This document shows, piece after piece, positions 13,431 to 23,930 of a DNA stretch of 64,000 bases (the first letter of the stretch is position 1; the number at the start of each line of letters is the position of its first letter). A model generated the notes under the pieces. The model was given only the letters and a program-made list of their open reading frames with translations. It searched no databases and was not told the origin of the DNA. The translations under genes and the position numbers were made by a program. Source of the stretch: Aricia agestis (Eukaryota; Arthropoda; Insecta; Lepidoptera; Lycaenidae); the NCBI RefSeq assembly GCF_905147365.1, contig NC_056428.1:1394001-1458000 (forward strand), read 5' to 3'.

Positions 13431-14046
13431 TTAAAAGGTTCCCATATTTCTTGTGTTTGTTTATTTCCAGTGCTTCTAATGCATCCATCTTCCTGCTTTT
13501 CGGCAATACATCGAATATCTACATGTATGAAGATGGATTTTCTGATGGATTAACGAAAATGCTCATTAGTATAAGTAGAGTCTGGATAAAATATACGTAT
13601 TTGTAGACGCACGTTGTAAATAGAATGAAAATAAAATCTTTTTATTTCCAAATAGGTTAAATATTAGTACTTTTATAACGGTATCGGTAATATGAGGCCT
13701 ATTATATTTATTATGTGGAAGCTATTTATAATCTTTAAATGCGGCGTTATAAAGTGATGATACGTCAACATTTTCATTAATATTTTTTTCCATATTTTCC
13801 ATTCCAATATTCTTAGTTCAGTGTTAAACGCGTTAAAAACGCTTCGAATAAGCTTCAAAGCTCTTTTTTAATATAAAAATCGCCCGTCTACACTGTTCGA
13901 TATTAAAACTCTCACCATTGTCTCGCGACACGTGAATACTGCGCCTGCGCAGCTCCGTCACACCTAATTGTATGACGGAGCATTAATTGATCTTGATTGC
14001 ACATCATCTTCTTCCTAGAGCTTGGGTGATTTGATGTCACTTCACT
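13431..14046. other. Unique-looking stretch, nothing recognised
   Basis: No gene or repeat is supported. TGACGGAGC at about 13974 and its inverse GCTCCGTCA at 13951 form a small inverted pair. Confidence 0.4.
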
Positions 14047-14047
14047 A

Positions 14048-14246
14048 TCCATAATTGATATTATAAATGCGAAAGTGTGTCTGTCTATTACCTACGCCCA
14101 AACCACTGACCCGATTTTGCTGAGTATGGAGATACTTTGAGTCCCGGGAAGGGACATAGAATATTTTTAATCCCGGAAAAATGTACGGTTCCTGCGCGAT
14201 AAAATAATTTTGAAAAACAACGAAGTTGCGGCCACCAACTAGTTTG
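14048..14246 (-). mobile_element. Retroposon tail, 'gcgcgggaaccgtac' family
   Basis: The minus strand reads CTAGTTGGTGGCCGCAACTT, then ATCGCGCAGGAACCGTAC, then TCCCGGGACTCAAAGTATC, and ends GACAGACACACTTTCGC ATTTATAATATC. This is the same order as the copies at 22181, 27484, 44233 and 54711. It creates the 98-codon minus frame here, which is not a gene. Confidence 0.75.
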
Positions 14247-15630
14247 ATATAAACGGGAATTTTATACCGTAAACACGAATTAAATTGGAAAAGCTCTACT
14301 GAGGGACTAGTCAATAATAATAATAAGACGATTTTTATCAACTGTAGAATTTGATTAAAAGTAGATCAAAACCATATTTACCATCAAAATCACAATATTT
14401 TTACATTAATATTTTTCAAGAAGACGTTTTCATTATTTGCAAAAATTAATGAATAAACGTTTGTTATGCTATCGGTATAATCAAGACGTAAATTATTCCT
14501 AGAAATATATATTAAAAAAAAATGGATTTTTAGAAAAAAAAGGACAATATTTTTTTTATTTACTTATTTTTATCATCGAGTCTTCAATGATGTCTACCAC
14601 TACCAATAGACAAAAAACTGTTATTTTTATTGGCAGTGAAGCGCTGGTACAAATCCATATTTCGTTCGGTTGGAAATGTCTCGTCATTGTAGTGTTATAG
14701 CGACGCGCTCGCTTTACGAGCCGGTGTAAAACATTTTATGACGGACCGCTAGAGCCGAGGTCAAAGAATAATGAAGGGTTTAGATAGATCACTCGATATT
14801 ATCTGTTAGCGTTTTAAGAACTTGAACTGGGAAACCGATCAAACGAGTCCAGTTGGCCAGCGATCATTCCGATCCGACTCGTTTCGTGCGATCAGTTCGA
14901 TTACATTCGATCGGCCTCCTAGTTCATGCGATTTATAAGCCGGCAAGGTTCTGACTTTGAGATTGGAAAACGTAGAACACGTTAAAGTTTATTTGAACTA
15001 TGAAGTTATCAGCTAATAACTTTGTAACGCTTTTTTACTTACAATAAAGGCATTTTCCACAACCACCAAATACGAATAGCTTATTTTAAATTATATTCTC
15101 TCGGTGTTTATTTTACATAGAGCAATAAGGCATTCAGATGTTGTCTTAAAATTATTTAAAAAAATTACATTGATATAATTTAAAACTTCTTCTCGACAGA
15201 CTATATCCTGAACCAGTGGTAGATCAACTCGTAGGTCAATTCTGAACAGATATGCTTTAAAATAAAAAATAAAAAAACTTCACGATGTCCTTTAAAGCAT
15301 TGCACCAATTGTGAAAATCAGAGTAACAGGCCAGCTAGGTATAAAATTCTTCTCTAAAAACTTACAATCTATGTTTGCCTCGGATTTTCTACTGACATAG
15401 AATATTTGAAATGGTCGTAGTTCAGTAAAAGCTGGCATTATGCCGCGAATACCTATTGTTGGGTTTACGTCCGAAGCTGTGATATATGGCCACATGGGCA
15501 CTTGGCCACATTGGCCACATTGCAATGGCAACACTTTGCAGAAACTATAACAGATAAAGGATACTCTAAATCAGTTTTTGAACAATGAGTAATAGTGAAA
15601 ACGTTTATATTGGTATGAATATTGATTGTT
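14247..15630. other. AT-rich stretch with a GATC-rich block
   Basis: No gene is seen. The block at 14850-14935 repeats CGATC and GACTCGTTTCG words and resembles the fragments at 3865 and 40155. The 80-codon frame at 15292-15534 has no recognisable domain. Confidence 0.45.
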
Positions 15631-15631
15631 G

Positions 15632-16045
15632 CCTGCTTGTCTGTCTATTCCTCTTACTATTCACGCTTAAATCACTAGGCCGATTTAAATTTTTTTATTA
15701 AATAAGGGGCAAACGAGCGTTTGCTCGGGTTACCTGATGAAAAGCAACTACCGTCGCTCATGGACACTCACTACATCAGAAGAGCTGCAGGTCCGTTGCC
15801 ATCCTAATTTATAAGGGAATACGCTCTCTTTTAGAAGGTTTGCAGATCGTGGTCCGGAAATAATGCTGGCGATAGTTTGATTACAGAAATTTACAGTGCG
15901 GGGCAGAAAGTTATGAAAAAAATGAAATTTGGTATAGATATATTTTTAGACCCTGTGAAAGACATAGGATAGTTTTGAACGTCGCAAAATGTACGGTTTC
16001 AGCGCAACTTTAAAAAAAACTATTTTGGGAGGCTTTTAACGGCCA
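15632..16045 (-). mobile_element. Old retroposon tail interrupted by a SINE
   Basis: The outer pieces 15632-15690 and 15922-16045 together give one minus-strand copy of the 'gcgcgggaaccgtac' family. The GACAGAC end and the CGGCCTAGTGATTT box are on the left; the 'ataccaaatttcat', 'cctatgtctttcac' and 'gaaaccgtac' boxes are on the right. The SINE at 15691-15921 sits exactly between them, so the SINE is younger. Confidence 0.6.
15691..15921 (+). mobile_element. SINE, 'ggcaaacgagc' family, subtype B, nested
   Basis: It opens with T-rich DNA and GGGGCAAACGAGCG, then ACCTGATGAAAAGCAACTAC, CATGGACACTC and AGAGCTGCAGGTCCG. The 3' half (CTTTTAGAAGGTTTGCAG, then GGTCCGGAAATA) is the subtype also seen at 47430 and 57487. 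It differs from the subtype with a GGCCTCCGGTAAACTCAC 3' half at 31793, 43401 and 45924. Confidence 0.75.
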
Positions 16046-16229
16046 GTATAAATGTCAGCCTCATAGGTAAACACATCATGGACAGATCCAAATAATGGTA
16101 TAATTTGCTTGCCTCTGGGGACACTGGGTCCGAAAACGCAACAAATTTGCGGCCAACACCGCTTATCATCTCAACATAGTTTTATAATAAAGGGCTCACA
16201 TAGTAACTGGGTAGATAAATTAGGTAATT
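16046..16229. other. Short spacer
   Basis: Nothing recognised. Confidence 0.4.
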
Positions 16230-16500
16230 TTAAAGGGTCATGTCCCCTGGGACCGCATACCCACGTCACCTAGTTACCATAAACAAACCTAATCCGAGGC
16301 GTCGGCCGACACGGCTTTTACCACGCACAATATTTGCGCAGCGGTACGCGACGCGGCGCGGCGGCGGATCTCTCGCCCCGGTCGTGTTTGTGTGTGCTGA
16401 TCGCATTTTTGACGGTGACGGGATTTTGGTGATTATTGAACTTGAGCGGATTGTCAACGGCAACTGATGAATACCATCTGAAGAAAGGTCGCTTTTTTCG
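16230..16500. other. GC/CpG-rich island, possible promoter or 5' exon
   Basis: This is the longest GC-rich block of the window, with the densest part (CGACGCGGCGCGGCGGCGGA) at 16349-16368. Several frames on both strands are open only because stop codons are rare in such DNA; their translations are Arg/Pro-rich without a domain. It could be a 5' untranslated exon or promoter, or an unrecognised repeat. No TATA box or start codon context decides it. Confidence 0.3.
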
Positions 16501-16639
16501 GTCACCTACAAAAGAACCCAATACGAATTTATACGGTTGATCATAGAGGGTAGATTTCCTGGAAAAAAAACCACCTAGTCGCATAAAATAACGGACTAGA
16601 TGTAGCTACCCAAAATTAAAGGAATTAGCCCAGGACCGG

Positions 16640-16706
16640 AAGTTCAATCTGCTGACCGAACTTCGATATGAAGATGATGATGATTTGAACTTGAAAGAAC
16701 TCTGTC
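16640..16706 (+). CDS. Weak candidate exon ending at a GTAAGT donor
   Basis: A frame is open from about 16594 to a strong donor (CTGTC|GTAAGT at 16707) and reads through D-R-K-F-N-L-L-T-E-L-R then a four-Asp run and L-N-L-K-E-L-C. A CAG|GACCGG acceptor at 16636 is possible, but its pyrimidine tract is poor. The GATGATGATGAT run also fits the microsatellite end of a LINE, and the word 'LAQDRK' is typical of LINE ORF ends. A transposon remnant is therefore at least as likely as a host exon. Confidence 0.2.
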
Positions 16707-16797
16707 GTAAGTCAAAATTGCTGTCCATACTACTATTATATTATTTTGTGCTAAGTGTATTTCTATTTTTCCATCAGTCTTCTACATTTACTGTTAT

Positions 16798-16922
16798 AAA
16801 AAGTATCCTATGTTCTTTCCCGTGACTCAAAGTATCTCTATACCAAATTTCAGCAAAACCGGTTTATCAGTTTCAGCGTGAAGAAGTGACAGACAGACAC
16901 ACTATTTAATATCAAGTATGGA
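16798..16922 (+). mobile_element. 5'-truncated retroposon tail, 'gcgcgggaaccgtac' family
   Basis: It begins inside the family at AAAAAGTATCCTATG and continues TCCCGTGACTCAAAGTATC, AAATTTCAGCAAAACCGG, GACAGACAGACACAC to AGTATGGA. The 5' box is missing. Confidence 0.7.
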
Positions 16923-17460
16923 TTCTATACCATAAATTTTATAGACTACTTCAAATAAATAACACGACATTTTTAAGCCTCTTCGAAACTTATTAAGGAA
17001 TATTTCCGTGTTAGCCTGGTCAGTTACCACGTTATTATAGCTAAACCGCTTTGCGGAAAGTTGCTTTTTAGTTACAGTATATTGTACCAACAGTAGCAAA
17101 CAAACAAACCATTAGATTTACTGTACGGTAGCTATTAATTTATATAAAACCACGCAAAATCCAACCCTATACCCCTCGAAATAGGGCTCAATTTATGCAA
17201 ATTGCGGGAGGAAAATTTATTACCCGATAGTGAATTATCGAATATTGGTATCTATTTCAAGGCGATAAGGTCGGTATTGCCTCGGCGGATGCTAATGAGG
17301 ATTGACACTTTGTAATTTGAGAAGTGAAAAGATTATTCCCGCGAGTAGCTAGTGTTTTGTTACTGTGTATACTTGTTAATCTGTCTGTTTGTGCAGCGTA
17401 GGAGGCGAAGAATTTCACGTCATCATCATCAGTACCAACCAACTCTTGATAGTTTAAATC
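16923..17460. other. AT-rich stretch, nothing recognised
   Basis: No gene is supported. The 78-codon minus frame at 17257-17493 contains Asp runs from a CATCATCATC microsatellite. Confidence 0.45.
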
Positions 17461-17560
17461 AAGGGTGGCCAACCTTTTCGACACTTGGGCCAAAATTGAA
17501 TTAGGAAGTAGAATTTAACCCCGGGCCGCACTACCATCTTTTATGTATACTCGTAGTGCG
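17461..17560. repeat. Possible single end of a hAT-like element
   Basis: CAAGGGTGGCCAACCTTTTC followed by GGGCCAAAATTG and CGGGCCGCACTAC resembles the ends of hAT-type elements. No matching inverted end is found within the next kb, so this would be a truncated copy. Confidence 0.3.
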
Positions 17561-17929
17561 CGCCAGATAAGTCTGTCAGTCAAAATCGGATAAGTACAAA
17601 TTTTTCCTTTTAGAACTTAGAGCTTAGAACAAAAAAATGTACTGTAATAAGTGGGCGGGCCAGGTGCCTTAAATCCAAGAAGATATTATTGTGTTTCGTC
17701 ATCCATAAGTTTATGCCGACACGCGACGAGAGGCAGCGCTGTAGTTACTGCACATTTCATGTAGCACTGCGAAACTAGAGCTTACTTTTGATATTAAAAG
17801 TTCAGCGTTGCGTCAGGCCTAAGGTAAAGAAAGATGGAGTCTAACTAGATCTATTTGTGGGGAAGAATACCCTAAGAAAATTACATATACTATATTATAT
17901 GGACACTGTTAAACATTTTAGTACTATCC

Positions 17930-18045
17930 CACAAAAAATTACGTATAAAGAATGCAGTTATGTTCTTTAGATCATTTAGAACATAATTGCAAAAAAAAGT
18001 GAGTTAGTACACAAATGCTTAACAGCGACCATATAACAGTCTACA
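17930..18045 (+). repeat. Dispersed repeat fragment, partner at 38168-38285
   Basis: Both loci share CACAAAAAATTACGTAT (or close), GAATGCAGTTAT, TAGATCATT, GATTGCAAAAAA (or close) and AGTACACAAAT...TTAACAGCGAC in the same order and orientation. Type unknown. Confidence 0.55.
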
Positions 18046-18589
18046 TTGTTATGAAAGAAAGCTTCTACCCGCTCACGATCCTTACTCTGGAATACTTTAC
18101 CATCATCCATACCACACCATACCAAATTCTCAATGATCTCAATATAATTTGTGTGTCTGTCTATTCCGATGGGGAGATAGTGGGGGTGGGGCGGGCGCTG
18201 AGCAAACATATCCGAAACCCGCGATATAATTTACAATGTTTATATCCGTGTAATCGTACGCCCGATCTCGAACCACAGGTGGTGGGTGCACAGAGAATGC
18301 TTTTTTATGGTATAGATTTTAATTACTAGAGAAAAATTATGAGCTTGGCCGTAGAAAAAAGGAAGGTTACAAGACCAGGAAAACTACTCACACCATGAAA
18401 TTAACTCGTAGGAGCTGCGATTTTTAATTGAATAAGACAAGCGCTTACTATCACGACTTATCTGAGCAACCAACCAACAAAAAAGTTCAAATAAATCATT
18501 CCACCACTTTTTCTGAAATAAGGTGTTTTCCTGAAGCTTTTTAGCTTCATAAAAATCATATTACATAAAATTAATCGTTTGATAATTTA

Positions 18590-18692
18590 GACAAGAGACA
18601 CCCGGATGCAACGAAGTTATATTTTCTTATGTACAAAAAACCTATATACACTCAACAAAAAAAATCGTCGCTACACCACACTATTCAATACT

Positions 18693-18734
<42 letters not shown>

Positions 18735-18775
18735 CGCGTCTAGCCGCCTTTCACAACGCGCGATAAATAAAAAAA
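18590..18775 (+). repeat. Dispersed repeat with internal (GA)n, partner at 36170-36452
   Basis: It starts GACAAGAGACACCCGGATGC, then AACGAAGTTAT, TATACACTCAACAAAA, a (GA)n tract at 18693-18734, GCGCGTCTAGCCGCC and AACGCGCGATAA. The copy at 36170-36452 shows these blocks in the inverse orientation. This is probably a non-autonomous element, superfamily unknown. Confidence 0.55.
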
Positions 18776-19336
18776 AATATAAATTAAGAATAGGAAAAGC
18801 GAAGGCTTTGCTTTTGTTACAACTGCTATAGTATAATTTTTAACTTTTAATATTTTCAAAATAAGCTTTTTTTAAGAACCGAACTCTCATCGCCATGTTT
18901 CCTATCCATAATATTTCAATAGATTGTTGTGTCTGCGTCTACACTACTCTGCAGCAATTGTAAAAGAAATAAAATCGTTAGCGTTACATATGACCTGGGC
19001 AGGCCCAGTCAGGTTGTTCAAATAATATATCTTACCTCGTATTAAAGAAATTAATAATTAAATTTACTAATTTATGGTCTGACTCCGCGTGGCAGCCTAA
19101 TATTTTTTCTCGGAAACATCTTCCATTAAAGTATAATGTTTTATTAATATCTTCATCCAGTTATCAATCGATTTTATTGCGGTGGAAACTGAACCGTAAT
19201 TGTAAGTGATATGCAGTGTTGTAAATTACTCGAAATTGTATGCGAAGTGGCAGATTTTATTATTTTATGTCCTATTAAAATTATGAAAGTGACAGATAAG
19301 GACGAATGTGTTTATGAATCAGGAAAGTTATATAGG
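18776..19336. other. AT-rich stretch, nothing recognised
   Basis: No gene or repeat supported. Confidence 0.45.
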
Positions 19337-19346
19337 TAAGACATTA

Positions 19347-19707
19347 ACTATACTACTACTAACTCCCGCACCGGTTTCGGTGACGGTGGCCGGTTTCATT
19401 ATAACCAAGCCAGATACGCAGGAGTAATTTTATGGTGCCCCAGTGTGAGCGCAAGAGCACTCTCTTTTCCTTTACTCTCATAACCCAGTGGGACGAAAGA
19501 TAGACACGGCTGGCGAGAGATCAGGCGCAGGACCGACTTTTTACATGCCCATCCAACGCATGGATCATCTTACTTATCAGGTAATCAGCCTGCATTGTCA
19601 TAACCGAACTTGGAAATAACATGTTTCCGACGCGGGAATCGAACCCACGACCTCCGAGTCAAGAGCCACGCTCTTAACCACTAGACCTCGGAGGCGTTTT
19701 AGAGAGA
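19347..19707 (-). mobile_element. tRNA-headed SINE with perfect 10-bp target duplication
   Basis: Flanked on both sides by TAAGACATTA (19337-19346 and 19708-19717). The minus strand begins with a tRNA-like head (19695 to 19622) holding an A box (TCTAGTGGTTAA) and a perfect B box (GGTTCGATTCC) of an RNA polymerase III internal promoter. The body passes through GCATGGATGGGCATG and a GGTGACGGTGG-type region (plus-strand sense) and ends in a short TAG-type repeat. The anticodon arm is not a clean stem, so this is a retroposon, not a functional tRNA gene. Confidence 0.85.
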
Positions 19708-19739
19708 TAAGACATTAGTGATGCGTTAAAGAGAGTACT

Positions 19740-19877
19740 ATGTAATATATTATTATGTATGCTGTACGCTAGCTGTTCTGGTTCTTCAATGTGGCTTGTC
19801 ACGCTACCGCATATCTAGATAGAATTCTCCAAAAATTAAGAATTGGCCAGTGAAGAGGCTTTGGAACTATTAGGAAG
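19740..19877. other. Short spacer
   Basis: Nothing recognised. Confidence 0.4.
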
Positions 19878-20115
19878 TGATGACTGCTAGTGGGGAATGG
19901 TGGGGACTATTGGGGAGTTGTGGAGGATGGTGGGGCAAATATAGAGTGATGGAGCCGACTTGTTTCCCAGCGACGTGGGGGCCTCTGAAAATGGGTGGAG
20001 ACTGGAAGGAACTGATGGGGAATGTTGGGAAGTGGTGGGGGCTGATGGCAGCCAATGGGGAGTGGTGGAGAGTGATGGGGGCTGATGGAGGCCAGTGGGG
20101 AGTGGTGGGAGTTCT
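19878..20115. repeat. G-rich degenerate minisatellite
   Basis: The plus strand is a purine-rich series of GGGGA-, GTGGTGGGG- and GATGGGG-type words, with GGGGGCTGATGG recurring. Runs of three to five G occur every few bases. This makes three overlapping frames open, with Trp/Gly-rich or Pro/Ser-rich translations that are compositional artefacts. Several G-quadruplex arrangements are possible on the + strand. Confidence 0.7.
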
Positions 20116-20260
20116 ATTCCCAGCGGCATGTCAGAGGTCGCGGCGGTGAAAAATGTCGGCGATAGCGCAGGTGGCGTCTCATCGTGCGTGCGGTCCGGAC
20201 GGTGGCATGCTAGAGGGAGTCATCTTGATTATATAAAAAAGAACATAATATATATATATA
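20116..20260. other. Spacer with short (TA)n
   Basis: A brief GC-rich patch followed by a (TA)n run abutting the fold-back element. Confidence 0.4.
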
Positions 20261-21083
20261 TATGTTACGCTCAAAGACCGAAATCGCTCAGTGAGCGAAA
20301 AAATAGCTCACAACGCGTAGTGGTCACAGTGAAACAGCCACGACGCAAAATTCGCGTCGTGGCTCTAATGAAAACGGCCACGTCGCGTTCTGGCAATCAC
20401 AAAAAGACCATAACGCGAAATTCGTGTCGTGGCTGATAAGCTGTACGTTTTTCTTGATTTGTTCTTGATTGATTAATCGTCCATAGGTATGGAAGATTAT
20501 ATTTGAATTACTACGCGTACTACAAAATATTTTTTCTTTTACTAAATCCCTGCATAACGTGTTTAACATTATTATTTATAAAATATCCATAGTTCCATAC
20601 CTACATTTCGTACTAATATTATTACTGTCTGTCTGTCTGGCGCAACGCACTTTTTTTAATTAAGATCAGATTACGTCTTTATATAAAAAAAAAAAAACAA
20701 CAACAAAACGTTTCGCCAGACAGTAATAATATTAGTACGGATAATATGGAACTATGGATATTTTATAAATAATAATGATAAATACGTAATGCAGTGATTT
20801 AGTAAAAGAAAAAATATTACGTAGTACGCGTGGTAATATAAATATAATCTTAAATACCTATGGACGATTAATCAATCAAGAACAAATCAAGAAAAACGAA
20901 TAGCATATCAGCCATGTAACGGATTTCACGTTATGGTCTTTTTGTGATTGCCATAACGCGTCGTGGCCGTTTTCATTAGAGCCACGACGCGAATTTCGCG
21001 TCGTGGCTGTTTCACTGTAACCACAACGCGTTGTGAGCTATTTTTTCGCTCACTGAGCGATTTCGGTCTTTGAGCGTAACATA
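20261..21083. mobile_element. Long fold-back element (823 bp, arms about 370 bp)
   Basis: The left end TATGTTACGCTCAAAGACC is exactly inverted at the right end. The arms (20261-20642 and 20714-21083) stay inverted-complementary throughout, with a 70-bp AT-rich spacer. Inside each arm are smaller palindromes such as GCCACGACGC...GCGTCGTGGC and repeated ACGCG words. Flanking TA on both sides fits a TA target duplication. The element has no transposase. Short frames on both strands (20095-20436, 20324-20569) are shadows of the palindromic sequence. Confidence 0.88.
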
Positions 21084-21096
21084 TATACGGTCGAAT

Positions 21097-21310
21097 TGAG
21101 AAACCTCCTCCTTTTTTGGAAGTTGGTTAAAAAGGTAGCTAAGCTAGCTCAGTGACAGGCTTGTAATAATTGTGAGAAAATCTTATGTGCGTGTTCTCCT
21201 TTGCATTATTTATTGTATAATAGGTCTGTTAGGTATTTTGTAAGTGCAAATCTATACGAATGAATAATTGTATAACCTCCTCCTTTTTGGAAGTCGGTTA
21301 AAAAGTGACT
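21097..21310 (+). repeat. Two 'cctcctcctttttggaagt' retroposon fragments
   Basis: AAACCTCCTCC...GGAAGTTGGTTAAAAA at 21101 and AACCTCCTCC...GGAAGTCGGTTAAAAA at 21271. Related pieces, some inverted, lie at 39150-39185, 49240-49275 and 54953-54985. Confidence 0.6.
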
Positions 21311-22180
21311 TTATCTGTCTATCGCATCTTGCTAGTTGCTACATAATATGCCTTTATTCCACCAATAGGATATTTTAAATGTACAACACATAATTTTAGA
21401 AATGAAATAAACAATAAAATTTCAAAATTAATTTTTGTACACTAGTCATAGAATGTTTAATTTACTCGCGACTTAACTTAGAATATATAACTAGTGTAGC
21501 CTGATATAACTAAACATACATCGAAATAAACTCTCGCTAGTTCTCTTTCACATGAACCGTCCAGGTGTAAAGGTGACTTAGCCTGGACAAATGCGGCTAG
21601 AACTCAATAACAAATGTTATACAGATCCCTTATAGGGCTCCACACATCGGGCCCTGGACAAATTGACCAAACGCGCCCTTTATTGGACGTCCTTACGAGT
21701 GTCCTGTCGATTATATTGGTAATAAGTTTTGTAATGTCATTTATAGTGTAAAGGTGTTAAAATATACTATATTGTAATTGTTGAAATTAATTTATTATAT
21801 CACTATTTTTTCAGCTTTAGGCGAGAAACCTAAGTTTACATTTTGGATATTTTTATGAAATGGCTTTGAAATAACAAGGTAAAGCTTAGACAAACAATAA
21901 TCAATACAATAGACACCGACAGAATATTACATCGTTTGTATGATATTAGTAAATATAAATGTTTTAATCTGAAATACGGTGTCAGTGAAAACGATTTCAA
22001 CGCGCACGCTTTTCTCACTAAGTAGAGTTAAAATGACTCTTCTGATATTTTTTATAGTAATTATTTTTTCTTGTAACGAATTTTATGTATTCTTGTTAAT
22101 GCTAAAGAAATAACATAATAATATTTCATTGGTCCTGAATTAAAAATAAAATAAAATAGACTCTATTTTACTTATAATAT
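21311..22180. other. AT-rich stretch with a GGGCCCTGGACAAATT block
   Basis: No gene. The block at 21640-21690 shares 'gggccct' and 'gacaaattg' with 22497-22527, so both are probably pieces of one repeat. Confidence 0.4.
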
Positions 22181-22395
22181 ACTAGATGATGCCCTCAACT
22201 CTGTTGAGCCAAACCTCGTACATCGCGCGGGAACCGTACATGTTCCTGGGACAAAAAGTATCCTATTTCCTTTTCCGGGACTCAAACTATCTCCATACCA
22301 AATTTGAGCAAAATCGGTTCAGCGGCGTGGGCGTGAAAAGATAACAGACAGACAGACATACACAATTTCGCATTTATAATATTATAGTATGGATT
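22181..22395 (+). mobile_element. Retroposon tail, 'gcgcgggaaccgtac' family (well preserved)
   Basis: Runs from ACTAGATGATGCCCTCAACT through ATCGCGCGGGAACCGTACA, AAAAGTATCCTATTTCC, GGGACTCAAACTATCTCC, AAAATCGGTTCAGCGG, GACAGACAGACATAC to TATAATATTATAGTATGGA. It is a good reference copy for the family in this window. Confidence 0.8.
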
Positions 22396-22949
22396 CATTT
22401 ATCTAAAACGTATACACAATACTACCTCTAGTAAAATAAATAACATGACCGAAGAAAGTGGTATTAAGCTCATGTGGGTGCGACCTTAGGGCCTAACATA
22501 TGGCCCCGGGCCCTGACAAATTGTCCCCCGTGCGCTACACAAGTGATCGATTCGCGTTCAGATAACGCGCCATCTTGGGAATCGCCATGTTGGATTTCTC
22601 ACCGTCATACGTCATTTGTTACAAAAAGTGGGAGAAAACGCTTGGGCATTAATTTGGAGAACCAACCCAAAAAAATGGTGTGAAATCTAAATCCAAATAT
22701 TTTTATTCAAAATTGGTATTGAACATTGCAAAATACTTAACTAACCTGACTTACATTTTTTAATGTTGTATGTATGATGATGCCTACCACCGTATCGGAA
22801 ACAACTTTGGCGATAAGAACCATTGTAAGATATTCGCAACAGGACATCTTTTACCAAAAAGTGTCTTGACTAAAACTAAAGCGCTTAAAATATATATTTA
22901 TGTTTTCGAGGGAACGCCATTAGAAAAATTCGATGCCAAATGAAAAATT
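22396..22949. other. Spacer with a GC-rich repeat fragment
   Basis: The frame at 22474-22683 covers GGCCCCGGGCCCTGACAAAT and is not recognised as protein. Otherwise AT-rich. Confidence 0.4.
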
Positions 22950-22950
22950 A

Positions 22951-23191
22951 ATGATAATAATATCTACGGACTCTTCACACCACATCAGTCTGGCCCCGTG
23001 CTAAGTACCTGAGGGACTTGTGTCACCGGTACCAGACAACGGAATTTTTATTTTATGATACACATATTAATTAATACACATCCATAACCCAGGAACTTTG
23101 AAAACTTTTTTTTGTTCCGTCGGCGGGATTCAAACCCGCGACCCCTGGCTTGAGCTACCAATAGCCCACCAACTGAGCCACAGAGGTCGTC
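22951..23191 (-). mobile_element. tRNA-headed SINE, second family, copy 1
   Basis: The minus strand starts GACCTCTGTGGCTCAGTTGG (A box within), followed by a B box GGGTTTGAATCCC (plus strand 23125-23137). The body ends at ATAATAATATC with an ATT-type tail. A 7-bp repeat AAAATTA flanks both ends (22944-22950 and 23192-23198). The copy at 41360-41623 is the same family on the other strand. Confidence 0.82.
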
Positions 23192-23867
23192 AAAATTACG
23201 TGAAATCTTGATTAATACCAAAATACTCAATATAATATTTATAACTCCAATAGTAATTAGTCACTTAATACCTAATCGTCTAACGATTGGACAGCAATGA
23301 AAAATTATTATACTGGCGTGAATTATCATTAATTTCGTAAATGAAAACATTAATTTTAATGATTGATTAAATTTTCACTAAATTTTCTGAGTCAATGAAA
23401 GTATTTATTGCTACGATAACGTAAAACTTTTTTAATGATTAATGAATGTCTGACGCTATTACTTATTATTTATTTATTGCACAGAAAATATAGCTACATG
23501 TTGTTATTTACAGAATGTAGAATTGGAGATTTTTAACTTCTCAGAGGCAGTTTTTTTTTCTTTTCTCTTCTTCTTCCTAAAATAGCAGTTTAAACAAATA
23601 TAAAGAAAAAAAGTGCAATGTAGTGGCGGACCTAAATAATTTGATCGCGTTATGTCAAACCCATCCGACCGATCATGCTCTACCATTGAATTGACAAAAG
23701 CCGACCAAATGACGTAGTTCCGTCAACTGCTTAGGAACAAATTTCCTTGATGGTACATTTAAAATCTACCAATGAACGACTTTTGAAGTAGAGAATAAAA
23801 TTAAGAACCCTATATTTGCACATCATTGACTATGTATAAATAGGCGGTCTATACTGCTTACAGCATT
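23192..23867. other. AT-rich stretch, nothing recognised
   Basis: No gene or repeat supported. Confidence 0.45.
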
Positions 23868-23930
23868 TTTTTAATGAGGTAAACTAAATATTGTGTCTGG
23901 AAGAAATTATTTAGTTTACCTCATTAAAAA
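23868..23930. repeat. Inverted repeat with 22-bp perfect arms
   Basis: TTTTTAATGAGGTAAACTAA (and AT) at 23868-23889 is exactly inverted at 23909-23930, with a 19-base loop. It could be a tiny MITE remnant or a hairpin. Confidence 0.8.

Noticed and set aside
16240..16584. Overlapping 75-88 codon frames on both strands
   Set aside because: Stop codons are rare in GC-rich DNA; translations are Arg/Pro-rich without domain or splice support.
19622..19695. Functional tRNA gene on the minus strand
   Set aside because: A and B boxes are present, but the anticodon arm does not pair and the sequence continues into a SINE body with target duplication.
19870..20149. Three overlapping frames, Trp/Gly-rich or Pro/Ser-rich
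   Set aside because: By-products of the G-rich minisatellite.
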